A stretch of DNA of 64,000 nucleotides from Dillenia suffruticosa (Eukaryota; Streptophyta; Magnoliopsida; Dilleniales; Dilleniaceae), in assembly GCA_033439265.1 (NCBI GenBank), contig JAVTVX010000009.1, positions 981,609-1,045,608 of the forward strand, in the 5' to 3' direction. The notes beneath the pieces were generated by a model. It saw nothing but the letters and a program-made list of their open reading frames with translations. It ran no database searches and was not told the origin of the DNA. Positions 1 through 11,484 of this stretch are shown here, piece by piece; position 1 is the first letter of the stretch; each line of letters starts with the position of its first letter. A program made the translations under genes and the position numbers.

Positions 1-1915
1 AAAGCAGTCAGCCCTCAGTTCAGCAAATAACCTAGTTAATATGTTTAGGGAATTGGTTTCAAAAGCTCCTAGAGCTTTCAACAGCAAGCAACTAAAATGT
101 TAATCTAGCAACAAGCTGATTCATCTAAGCTTTTCCAAAGATGATAAGAACAAAAATAAAACTAATTTATAGTTTCTATTCACTGATTACATACATGACC
201 ATTAAAAAAATGCATATATAACCAAGCTCATTCAAATACCCTTTTGTTTGCTACAACATTTCACATGGAGAAGGAACTTGTATCCTCACTAGCTGTCCAC
301 ATTTCTTATGCCACAGGAACAAAGGCCACCGGTAGCAGACTAATTGCCAATAGGTTACATGATACAAAAAAGGCTATTCTCAATTAAACATCCACAATAT
401 TATGGATTATTCATGTTAAACCATGCCAAACATGACAACAAGCTTCACCTCCTTAACAAGAGCCACTTACAAGAATTGAAAATTGAAAATCATCTAAATT
501 GAACCTAATTTGATTTTTAAAAAGCCAACGCCAATGTTTTCAGGAATTGGACTTAGTTGAATATAAATTGCACATACATTTCATCGCCTAAATAATGTGG
601 GACTAGTGCATATAGCTGAAAATAATATAAGTTACTTTTAACACAAAGATCTCTACCATATGCAAATATTTTATTGGATGCTCCAACTTGACTCATAATA
701 GACAAGGCCATCAATGTAACAACATTCAGGGGCTGACTTTAATGAGAAAATTCCTATTTGCTCATCTAGTAATGTTGATCACTTGGAGGGACGTGCCGTT
801 TTATTAAACTATGCATGCTTTTATGGAATTCTCACCCCAAAATAAATGAAAAGCCTAGAACACCATCTTCTCCTCTCATTATCAGTATCCATTTTTTGTT
901 TTTTATTGAAGTTCTTCAATTTAAAATCTAATAGCATAAATATGAGCAATAAAATAGCATACTCATTATCATGTTCATTGTTGGTAACAGAACCAACATC
1001 TTTTGACTCAATCCATGACAAAATTACAAACTCAAAATAACATCATCTAGCTATAATATTGCATTTCAAATGGACACTAATACTTTGAAATACGTTTAAT
1101 TTAAAGATCATCTAGCTCCAATTCATAGTGATTTGGGAAAATTTTCTCAAAATAGCGCTAGTAAGCCCAAAAAAGTTAAAGACCAAGTAACGAGTTCCAA
1201 TACAATGAAATTTTCTTTTTTCTTTCTTTTTCTTTGTTCTGTCATGCTCATTGGAGAAGCATATCATCAATTCAGTCCTTTTAAATCCCTTGATCCAAAT
1301 TGAACAAATCCCAAAAGCCAAAATCTATATCTATTCATAGCTATCTTCCCAAATCATATACAAAATCTATTTTTCCCCAAGAAAACTAGACAGCAAAACT
1401 CAAAACGACAATCTATAATTTTAAAGGCTGAAGTATGAGTGATGCAATTCTAAAGATGAAACTGCATGCACATCCCTATTCAATTATAGTCTGAGCATGC
1501 GGGTTTCCCTTCACTGTCACACCAATCCCCAATTCATATTAATCCCTGGCACCATTGGAGGGTTAGAAATGCATGATCTTCACACTGAAATTGATCTCCA
1601 ACCTCCATTGGTCGGGAGTAATCTACATACCCCTCAAGAGTCCAATTTTTGTCATTCCAATAATAAAAACACGGAGCTCCCCTATATCAGTGAGAGCTGG
1701 GCGAAATAGGAGAGGTGGGGTTACAACTTTTAGTGAGGCATGCAACATTTTTGAAATTTCAAGCATCAATTTTTCTAAAAAAATTCCCTCGTGTGCATTC
1801 TAATAACCAATTAACTTTTTCCTAATACCCTTACTCTTATCTCATCTATTCCTTCGCCATGGCCACCATTAAATTCACATTTACAGATCGAAGATATATA
1901 TATATCTATATATAC
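1..1915. other. Intergenic region downstream of SEC61 gamma
   Basis: No coding region is supported here. The open frames are short (at most about 90 codons), AT-rich and resemble no family I know. The last few hundred bases before 1916 probably hold the 3' UTR of the minus-strand SEC61 gamma gene. A short TA microsatellite lies at about 1894-1914, immediately after the stop codon of that gene. Confidence 0.6.
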
Positions 1916-2237
1916 CTAAGCAGCACCAACAATTATGTTGTTGATGGGAATGAAGATCAGCTTGACGAAGAATCCAACGAATCCCATCACGACAAATCCA
2001 ACCGCCGTACGGAACGCAACCTTGGTGAATTCTGCGCGTATGAAACACCCAAATCAAATCACAGATCAAAAATCCGAAAGAATTCTCACAGATCCAAAAC
2101 ACAGATCGATGAATTTGGAGAACATGAATAGAAATCAAATTACCTTTGCGATCGGGTTTGTGGCAGCGCTTGACGAGACGAACGCTGTCCTTGGCGAACT
2201 CTCTGAGTGGATCGACGACGGAATCCAGGGCATCCAT
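1916..2237 (-). CDS. SEC61G: Protein transport protein SEC61 subunit gamma
   Basis: Two coding exons, complement(join(1916..2031,2144..2237)), give 69 residues, the usual length of the family. Exon 1 reads [20 protein letters not shown] and continues to KPDRK; exon 2 supplies the hydrophobic single-span C-terminal half ending NNIIVGAA. The intron has a GT donor (2142-2143) and an AG acceptor (2032-2033) and splits a Gly/Glu codon. The product is the small tail-anchored subunit of the ER Sec61 translocon, which clamps the alpha subunit during co-translational import. It is homologous to SecE. A TATA-like stretch on the minus strand near 2345-2352 lies about 110 bases upstream of the ATG. Without splicing the frame runs into a nonsense C-terminus, so the intron is needed. 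Identification is by sequence recognition and is very secure. Confidence 0.97.
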
Positions 2238-4251
2238 TGTGGGTTCCGTTGAATGAGGAAAAACCCTATTCTAAATGAGTAAAATAATTACTAATCAGAG
2301 ACGTAGAGAGAGGAGAGAGAAAGAGGGACTTAGAGACAAGGTGATGTATAAAAGCGGGATCGAGACATAGGATTCTCGTAATAAAGCCTGATATTCGGTA
2401 AACGTATATATTTTATAATTTTTATTTAATAAAAAATTTAAAATTTATTTTAAGAATAAAACAATAAATATCGAGAGTATCTATTATTAAATTAAACGCT
2501 ATAATACTCGAATCGGATTAATTTTATACAAACGATGGTAGGGTTACCAGTACATCCCCTTTTGTAGAATCGTTGGATCTGGTTCAATTGTTCCCTAATG
2601 TAAGTATATTAATCAGATTTTGTTGATTGCTTTAATAAGAAATATTTTAGCAACTTCGGTTCTTATTCAATCCTTAACGAAATGAAATTTGGTGGCACTT
2701 CCAATTTTGCCATGCCATATATGTTTGAACTCAGATACCAGTTCTAATTCAATTTCCCCAAATGTAGGTATATTAGTCAAATTTTGTCAGTCAAGTTTGA
2801 GATAGTTGAAGAGAACAATGGCCCTCGACCATTCAATGCAGGACCAAAACAGTGACCAGATGTTATAAGGACCATCTGCTCACTCGGCCTGTTAAGATGC
2901 AGAACAAAGATTTCAAATATGCATCTTTTGCTCATCCCTAGTCATCTGCTGATTACATCAAAAGGTCTCATCACCGCGCATAAACAAACCAATGAATAGT
3001 CAGCCTAGGTGCTAGATCCTTGATCAATACTTGATTTCAAAATCTTGGAAATGAAAAAACTACGTAAGAAAAAACGTCACTAAATAGAACCCTTACAAAT
3101 GCTTAAATCAGATTAATCAGAATATAATTTCGGATACCGATGATAAGAGCAAAAAAAAAAAAAAAAAACACACCAAGAAAAAGAAGAAAACCGTGCATAA
3201 ACAAGTACATAGAAGATGTATACCTCTTGACATGAGGATATAATTATATCATTCATTCCATTCAAATGGTTTTCACATTCGACTTCAGAAGTGAACATAC
3301 AACATCAGTAATGTTAAATGCAGTTCCTTGATAAGATTACTGCGGTACATTAGCTAAATCTTCAATAGTTACCAAAGGGCCCACTCATTACGTTAAATAT
3401 CAGTTTTCGATCGGACTTGTTTCATAGACATTTAGAATCAGCAAAGCATCAGCGTAGTACTTGCATAGCTTGATGCAGCCCTACAGCATCCATCCACCAG
3501 AGATTTAACTGCAGGAAAAGTCAAGCCAGAGGATCAAATTACTCCCCTTTCTATTAGAGTAGATTATAACTGATTTAATTGAGATTATAGCAAAATATAT
3601 CCATATAGAACTCATTGGAATTTAAAAACAGATGAAAAGAAACTATTCCTTAAATGAGTTATCAACAATTTATTAAAAAAAAATGATTGCAAAACTGGGG
3701 CAACAGAGTCGTCAGTGCTGCAGTTGTCAGCTTGCCAATGGCATTTGAATAATGCCGACTGCATTCAACGCTAGCAGAGAGATGATGTTAAGTTGCTCTA
3801 AAAATTTCCAAATCGATGTAATAATCTGGGAGGCAACTTCAATGCAGGAAATATATTACCCAGGACAAGAAAAATAATGTGCATAAAAAACATATTTGGG
3901 ACGGGAGAGATGAATTTTAATTCAACTAGTTAATTTACCCGCGATCCACTGTGCGAATTTTGTTTTCCTTATTGGTATTCATTTTCACATCAATGAGACT
4001 AAAATTAAGTAAATTTATATTAATTTCTTTCCAAAGATTTTTGTTGATTAGGCTATTTTTAAATTTTGTTTGCAAAGCTATGTACCAGGGTCGGAGCAAT
4101 TGGAGGAGCCCGTGTTATTATTGGCAATTTCATTTCCCCCGAAAATACCATTGTCTAAAATTGTAACCTATTTGGATAATCTGGTTTCAATTTGGTTTTG
4201 TGGATTTTTTTTTTTTTTTTGGTGTTTTTAGTTTGCCGGGGGGGGGGGGGG

Positions 4252-4292
<41 letters not shown>

Positions 4293-4425
4293 AGAGAAGT
4301 ATCTTTTACCTATTGTGTTTTTGTTGTTAATATTTTTAAACATAAAGAAAAAAGGATGTTTCCAAGAACAACCACATCATAAAAGAAACTTAACAACCTA
4401 TATAAGAACAGGCATATTTCCTTCC
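2238..4425. other. Intergenic region upstream of SEC61 gamma
   Basis: The first 130 bases should hold the SEC61 gamma 5' UTR and core promoter, with a GA-rich tract at about 2305-2330. No gene is visible in the rest. Two similar stretches at about 2583-2640 and 2748-2805 (AATGTARGTATATTARTCA followed by a TTTTGT block) look like a diverged local duplication. An A-run occurs at about 3152-3170. Confidence 0.5.
4206..4288. repeat. T-run, G-run and (GA)n compound low-complexity tract
   Basis: A T15 run (4206-4220) is followed after a short spacer by 17 consecutive G (4238-4254), which pass directly into about 17 GA dinucleotides. It is non-coding; open frames through it are repeats of Gly-Arg-Glu. 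The G-run on the plus strand is able to form G-quadruplex-like structure. Confidence 0.9.
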
Positions 4426-4436
4426 TTGCAACCACC

Positions 4437-4518
4437 AAGATAAAGTACAATGGCGTAGACGGATCCATATAGCCAACCTCACTTAATGGGATAAAAGCTA
4501 AGTTGTTGTTGCTTGTTG
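4437..4518 (+). mobile_element. Short 5'-truncated retroposon with (TTG)n tail
   Basis: An 82-bp insert ends in TTGTTGTTG-type repeats and carries the motif CCTCACTTAATGGGATAA just before the tail. As I recall, this 3' end is widespread in plant SINE/LINE retroposons. It is flanked by 11-bp target-site duplications, TTGCAACCACC at 4426-4436 and 4519-4529; similarity extends three more bases with one mismatch. The short length and the absence of pol III boxes mean the 5' part was lost or never copied. The family assignment is by motif only. Confidence 0.65.
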
Positions 4519-7401
4519 TTGCAACCACCTAGCAATTTAATGCCACACATAGGAGGTTAATTTTCCAGGCCAAGCCCAACAGAAACACTGCGTGCCCCTT
4601 TAAAATGGGACAGTACCACAGTTAGTATGAACAATAGGAACCCAAGCTCTTTTAGTGTATTTATAATGGACCCTTTTCTTTTGCTATTTTTGGTCCTCCC
4701 CCCTTTATTCTTCTTTCTTGTTTTAGACCCAAATCATACTTAATTTTCTAAATTTTCTTTTTATTAAATTCATTGTCTCAGAATTTTTCAGAAAACCTTC
4801 ATATGTAAAATATTTTGAATCAAGGTTTGTCAGACCAATAAACTTCTACATTCTTAATCTATCCAATTTTCCTTTTGTGCATTTATTTCTAGTTCTTCAA
4901 ATCCCCCAAATCTCCCCCACTAGACTTTTCAGAACAGGAGCCTAATTTTATGGGAAATTTTGGTAAAACAACCCCCCCTCCCCCGGGGAAAGTAATCTGG
5001 TTCAATGGGAAAAGGGAATAAAAAGATCCAGCTCACTTTGGAGAACAGGCTCCAGTTCACGGGCTGAATCAGGATTCATCTGAGCAAAATATACACTAGG
5101 ACTTTGGAGGGGTTGAGATGCCCTTCACTTTTCTAGCAGATATTTCTCAACGTGGTTTAGTGTTTGGTTGACTTTTAGGTCCTCATCTTTCATCTGTTGT
5201 TGTAGATCTTATGGATTCCTCTTGCAAGTTGCCATTTGGCGTCTCCTAGGTGTCCTCTGGTCTTTTTGTTCTTATGAAATTTTCAATTATAAAAATCAGT
5301 GGGCATCACAACGCTGTTCAGTTTGCTTTCAACACCAAATATTAAAAGTTGGAGAACATTTATATCTCTATTTCATACCTAAACCTTGAACAAACCATGA
5401 TGATATTATCATATACCTCTTATATTCTTATACTTGCTGCCAACCTGAAAGCTCCCCTTCTATGAAGCAAATCTGATTATTGTAAATCTCCACCTACACA
5501 CTAATTATGGTAACTTCAATATGTGTTTCACTTCACTTGACAAAGGATCTTAAGGAATGCCTACGAGAACCATTAGCTAATCTAAACTACTAACACCATC
5601 TAAGAGAAGCAAAAAGGCAACAATGCCTCATCTCCTTAGAACAACAAAGGACAGCTTGATCCAAAGGGGGGAAAAAAAGGAGAGCAAGACTTTTAATATT
5701 GCCTTTAAACTCTCTTCGTCCCTCTCTAATAAAGACTTGGAGGACCTTAATTAATAGGGCCAGATGTAGTTCCAGTGTATGTAGGAAGGAACAGGATCAG
5801 AAACAGAATACAGAAAAAAATAATATGGGCAATCCATCTTGCTCCATAACATGCAAGAAACAATTTGAATGAGCTTTCTCTATGACGTGTGGGCATTCAT
5901 AATTGTACCAAAAGATGAAACTCGTAGTTTACAATGGTGGAAAGATTAAACGATAAGTTGTCTCATTGAATACAAATTACCTATATAGGGACAAGGGAGA
6001 CACAAAAGGGAGGCCCATCTAAATGTTTACTTTCCTTAACGTCCTAGTCTCCCATTCATAAGAGTAGCTTGATGGTCTGGTTAAGAACTTTTACAGAAAA
6101 ATTTTGTATGGAGAGCTTCAGGAGAGTCTAAATTCCATAACATATTTTGGATTAAGTTAACAAGATCAAAAACTTGCTTAAATTAAGAGAAGCACTTCTA
6201 GTAAAATTGTTGTACGGCATAATCACAATCAACAGAAATCCTCGGAGGATGAGGATCCAGACCGTTGGGATAGGAGAGTGCATGTGTTTTAAGGCAAAGG
6301 GATCCCAGAGCATTCATAAGTGCATCAAAGGAAGGCTGAGACACATTTCTGCATGTTATGTTTTATTTGGAAAAAGTTCATGTGAACACGTTTCTTATGA
6401 ATGCATATTATTTTTTATGAAAGTATTGCCGACACTTAAAATAAATGAGTTGCAAAAGTCTTTCATACGAAGGGAGAGAGAGAGAGAGATTTGCTTGTAT
6501 TATTAATAACTATAGACCTCAGAATGATGCAAATAAACCAAAAGAAGTGTATCATTGGCTGGTTATCCAATAAACTAAAACAGAGTGATTTTCTACATGA
6601 ACTTCGATGCTGCACATCTGTACTAAATAGCACTTTTAGAAGTTTCTTTTGTTGATTGTTTACCAACCCTCAATTAGAAATCTCTAATGAGTCTCTTTGA
6701 GACTGCTTTGGACAAGGAAGCAATAGTTACTGATGTCTTGTCTTGTCCAATAATGGGAATGTGATATTCATAGGTCAGCAAATGACTAGGAGTAACAGAG
6801 CTTATTCGATATTTTTGGGTGTTTGGATGCAGCTTAAGTTGACCAAGGTGAGGGATGCTATAGTGTGGAGGTTACTTTTGGTTGGGAGGTTTGATGTTGG
6901 CAGCTTTTAAAGCTCTGTTCAGGCAACAGGCAGATGCACATAATTGGTGTTTAGGAATTTCGACACAAGACAAACTACAGAGGAGGGTCAGGACTTGCAA
7001 ATCAATTTGGCCTGCAGAAGAGTGAGATTGAGCTGTGGACCATTTGCCAAACTTGCTTAGCATTGTTAAAAATTTTGGTTCTTTCTTAGACTCAATTTGA
7101 TGACCTCATGTTTGGTGGACTGTAAATCATAGGCTTGGAGTAGCTCAAGGAATCATGAAACAAGGATAAAGAGTCCAGAGCATGCACCCTCTAGCTGTTT
7201 CCTGGTTGGGGCAAAAGGGCAAAGAAGGAACATTATGGGAATTGAGATGCCCTTCACCTTTTTTTGTGGATTGTTTCTTGAAGTGTCCTAGATTTTGGTT
7301 GAGTTTTAACTGCTTTTTGTCGCCATCTCCCACTCCAAGTATAGTAGGTTGATGGAGATTACTCCAAAAGAATTAATAAATAGAGTTCAGGGAGTTCTAA
7401 A

Positions 7402-7567
7402 CTAACACCTAGTTAGTCCAATGGTTGGGTACTAGTACCCCTTAAGGTCTTGGATTCGAGTCTTGTGTATGGAGAGACAACCCGACCTGAACCGAATTTA
7501 ATCATACCTAACGTGGTTACCAAATACAAGTGATTTTAAAAAATTAATAGAGAAAGAGAGAGAGAGA
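7402..7567 (+). mobile_element. tRNA-derived SINE with target-site duplication
   Basis: A 166-bp insert begins with a box-A-like TAGTCCAATGGTTGG (about 7414) and has a box-B-like GGATTCGAGTC about 50 bases later, the spacing of an internal pol III promoter. It ends in a GA-rich tail. Perfect 10-bp duplications GAGTTCTAAA flank it (7392-7401 and 7568-7577). The sister repeat unit at about 6120-6140 reads GAGAGTCTAAATTCC without the insert, which is the empty site. The SINE is non-coding. It differs from the other SINE-like copies in this window in sequence and tail. Confidence 0.85.
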
Positions 7568-8249
7568 GAGTTCTAAATTCCAAAACATAGATTTTGATAA
7601 AGTTAACCATTTTAGTGAAAAGAAGGGAATTCAGGATCATGCCTTTGAACCTCATCAAAGCAGTATTAGTAAAATTCTCATGCCATTTTATCACTAATAA
7701 ATAGGGACTTATTCGAGGATGAGGACAAACCAGTGTTATAAAAACCGGACCGGACCGCCGGTTCGACCGGTTCAACCCTTCTCACAGTGTTTTTACGGTT
7801 CGGGTGGATAAAAAAACCATTTTACACTTGAACCGGCCTGAACCGGCGGCTCAATGGCGGTGCAACCGCGAACCACTCGAACCGCCGGTTCAAGAAAACC
7901 GCGGTCTAGGTTAAAAAAAAAAGGTAATTGTTTTTCCTTTTCGTTGCCCTCTCTCTCTCTCTCTGCTTTCTCTCGCTCTCTTTGCGAATTCATTTTCATC
8001 TCTCACGATCTCACCCTCACCTTCTCTCTCGATCTGTCACAGCTCTCTCTCTCTCTCTCTCTTGCTTTCTCTCACTCGCACTGCTCTCTCTGGCTCTCAC
8101 GGTCTTCGTCTTCACTCTTCGTCTTCGTCTTCGTCTTCGCTCTCTCTCGACAGTTCACAGTTCCACTCTTGCGGCTCGACGTTCGTCGATTCTTCTGTAA
8201 GGTAAAGTCTATCTCTCAACTCTTAACATATTTAGAATTAAATTTTGAT

Positions 8250-8346
8250 TTTTAGGGTTTTTAATTGAAATTTAGGGTTTTATACGATTTTTAGGGTTTC
8301 AAATTGAAGTACCAAATTTTAGGGCTTTTATAATTTTTAGGGTTTT
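8250..8346. repeat. Cluster of telomere-like TTTAGGG motifs in the hAT leader
   Basis: Five TTTAGGG motifs occur in about 95 bases, separated by AT-rich spacers of variable length; one is TTTAGGGC. They lie between the CT-rich leader and the transposase ORF. This is not a tandem telomeric array. On the opposite strand the motif corresponds to the plant telo-box (AAACCCTA), known from promoters and 5' introns of highly expressed genes, so a regulatory role in transposase expression is possible. Confidence 0.6.
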
Positions 8347-8841
8347 TGTAACACACTCTTCGTCTTCTCACTCTCAATTTCGATTTCAGTTTCAATGGTC
8401 TTCGATTTCAATTGCAGGTCATCGCTCTCTGTTTTGGAGTCACAAGCAACGTCTTGCAGTCGCGATCCACAGGTTAGGCTCTCTCTCTCTCTCTGTCTAT
8501 GCTCATTGTCCAGAAAGAACTCTAATTCATTTTCCAGAATTTTGGTCTTCGCAATTGCTGGTACTGGTAGTTAGTTGAGCACATATAGACCCTAGAGGTT
8601 GTATGAAGTGATTCTGAGATCAAATCAGACTGGTACTGGGGTGGAGGAGGGGGTGTTCGTGACTAGTGGAAGCACTTACCCCCCACTGTGCAATTCAATC
8701 ACCTTTGCACATATCACACACATGCACTGGTTGTATTCTTCATTTCTGTGAACTTATGTGAACATTTGACAAGTTAGGATTGTTTGAATCATTTCTGCAG
8801 CATCATCAATTGTGAGTAATTCTTTTATATTTTTCTAGCTC

Positions 8842-11484
8842 ATGATCATGTCATCAACATCACCATCTCCTATAGACTCAACCCCAAGTTCTTCTCCTCC
8901 CTATAAATCTGTTAGAGGTCGAAGTGATCCTGCTTGGAATTATTGTGTGGAAGAAGGAATATCTGAAAGTGGGAAAAAGAAAGGTGGTTTGATATGTATA
9001 TTTTGCAAAAAAGCTTTGAAAGGAGGAGGCATTTCTCGATTTAAATATCATTTAGCTGGAGTTAAAGGTGGAGCTGTTGAGTTATGTAAACAAGTTCCTC
9101 CTGATATTCAATATCAAATGCAGCAGAATATTGAGGGCTTTGCTGAAAAGAAGAGGAAAAATCAGATATTATCTGAGGAACAAAATCCTTTTGGCTTTCG
9201 ACAATGTGATGATGATGAGAATGAAGTTATTTTTGCCCCAAACATTGACAAAGGAAAAGGGCCACTCATGATGAGACGGAGTGTTTCAAAAAAATCAAAA
9301 TCAGGGACTCCACCTATTGCTATAGATTCATACTTTATGCCGAGAACTACACCAGGTGCTCAACCAACCATCAAGAGTGCAATGCAAACCAAAGAAGCTA
9401 AAGAAAAAGTTGATTTAGCAGTGGCTAAATGTATGATTGATGCTTCTATTCCTTTTAATGCGGTTAATTCTAAATTTTATCAACAAGCAGTTGATGCAAT
9501 TGCAAGTATGGGTCCAGGGTATAAAGCACCTAATTTTCATGATATTCGTGGATATCTTTTGTCGAAAAATATTGAAGAGATTAGAAACTTTGTGGAGAGT
9601 TTTCGTAGCACATGGAAGGAAACTGGTTGCACAATTATGGCTGATGGATGGTCTGATCAAGCCAAGAGAACACTTATCAATTTCCTTGTGTATTGTCCTC
9701 GAGGTACGGTCTTTCTAAAATCTGTTGATGCCACTAAAGTTTCTAAAACTGCTGAGTTGTTATATAAATTATTTAGAGAAGTGGTATTATTTGTTGGTGC
9801 TGAAAATATTGTGCATATGGTGACAGATAATGCTGCAAATTATGTTGCTGCCGGGAGGATGTTAGAACAAGAATTTCGTATGTTTTCTTGGTCTCCTTGT
9901 GCTGCCCATTGCTTGAATTTAATGTTTCATGATATTGGAAAATTGGATGAGGTTAGTGATATAGTTACTCATGCTGCTAAGATAACAAAATACATTTATA
10001 ATCATACATTTATTTTGAATTTGATGAGAACACATACCGGTGGAAGAGAGATTCTTCGTCTGGCACCAACACGCTTTGCCACAAATTTCATTGCTTTACA
10101 AAGCATTTTATCTCAAAAGGATGCTTTACGTGCTATGGTGATTAGTAGGGATTGGACACAATCAAGTTATGCAAGGGATAGCAAAGGAAAAAAATTCGCT
10201 GAACTGATATTAGATTCAAGTTTTTGGAAAGAATGTGTCACTATTGTTCAATTGACGGAGCCTCTAATGCGTGTGCTACGATTGGTGGATAGCGATGATA
10301 GGCCAGCTATGGGATATTTGTATTATGCTATTCATGTTGCCAGAGATGAAATCATAAAAAGATTTCAAAGGAGAAAAAAAAGAGTGGAACCTTATCTAAA
10401 AATCTTTAACAATCGTCGGGATAATCAGTTTCAAAAAAGTCTTCACGCTGCTGGTTTTTGGCTTAATCCAAGCTTTCAATATAATTCCGATATCATGGCA
10501 AATCACCGTCACACAATATCAGGACTATTAGATGTGATTGAGAAGTTTGCGCATGGGAATGCAGTTCTAAGAAGCAAGCTTACTCAAGAGATGAATTTGT
10601 TCAAGCAAGGAGATGGTGATTTTGGACGAGTATCTGCTATTGCAGATAGGGATGCAATGTTACCGGGTAATCAAAAACTTATAACTTTGTTTTCTTATAT
10701 TAGTATTTTTTTGTTATTTTTTGTTTTAGTTATGCAAATTTAAAATCATATTTTCACTTGCTTGTAGATCAATGGTGGTCTTATTATGGAAGTAGTGCAC
10801 CAAACCTTCAATAATTAGCAATTAAGGTACTAAGTCAAACTTGCAGTGCTTCTGGTTGTGAAAGAAATTGGAGTGTATTTGAACAAATACATTCCAAGAA
10901 AAGAAATAGATTGGAGCATCAAAGATTAAATGACTTAGTTTATGTTCACTACAATCTAAGGTTACAACAAAGGTATGGACCATGAAACTTTTACTTATAT
11001 TTTTTTTGAGTTATTTTATTATGTGAATTGTTTTGAATTTAAATAAGTTCATTTTTGTTTTTGTTTTTCAAACTTAGGAATTATTGGAAGGGTTGTAATT
11101 ATGATTCTATTGATTTTGAGAATTATGTATCTACTGAGATTTGGGTATTGAAAGAGGAACCTTCAACTTTGAATGCAAAAGAAATTGAAGTTTTTAGACA
11201 ACAAATGGCAACTTGTTCGATTCAAGATGTATCTAATGGTAATTTATTATTGTACGGTTTTAAAACTAAAGTTATATTCATAATTTTTATCATGTAAAAC
11301 TTATATAGTTGATTTTATGTTTTGTTTTCTAGATGAAATTATCAACTTAGATGATTTCAATGATGAATATGAAGATGAAGAAAATGATGTTGGAGTTGGT
11401 GTTGCCCAAGATAATGGAGTTTATGCTACTCAAGATGATGGAGTTGATGCTGCTCAAGATGAAATTAATTTCATGTTCATGTAA
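8842..11484 (+). pseudogene. hAT transposase (BED finger, DUF659, hAT dimerisation), one in-frame stop
   Basis: Proposed exons are 8842-10666, 10768-10972, 11078-11238 and 11333-11484; all junctions are GT-AG and keep frame, giving about 780 codons. Exon 1 holds a BED-type zinc finger (CIFC, then H and C about 25-40 residues on) and the DUF659/RNase H-like catalytic region with Asp in DGWSD and in VTDNAANYV, followed by the SPCAAHCLNL motif. Exon 2 holds the hAT C-terminal dimerisation motif CERNWSVFEQIHSKKRNR. A TAA at 10812-10814, between NLQ and LAIKVLS, interrupts it just before that motif. All other codons are open, so this is a recently inactivated copy, unless the stop is a sequencing error or is spliced around. 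Exon 4 encodes an acidic repeat (AQDNGV/TQDDGV/AQDE) before the stop. The unspliced frame ends at 10743. Confidence 0.88.

Noticed and set aside
8250..8346. Interstitial telomere array
   Set aside because: The TTTAGGG motifs are not in tandem; they are scattered in an AT-rich leader.
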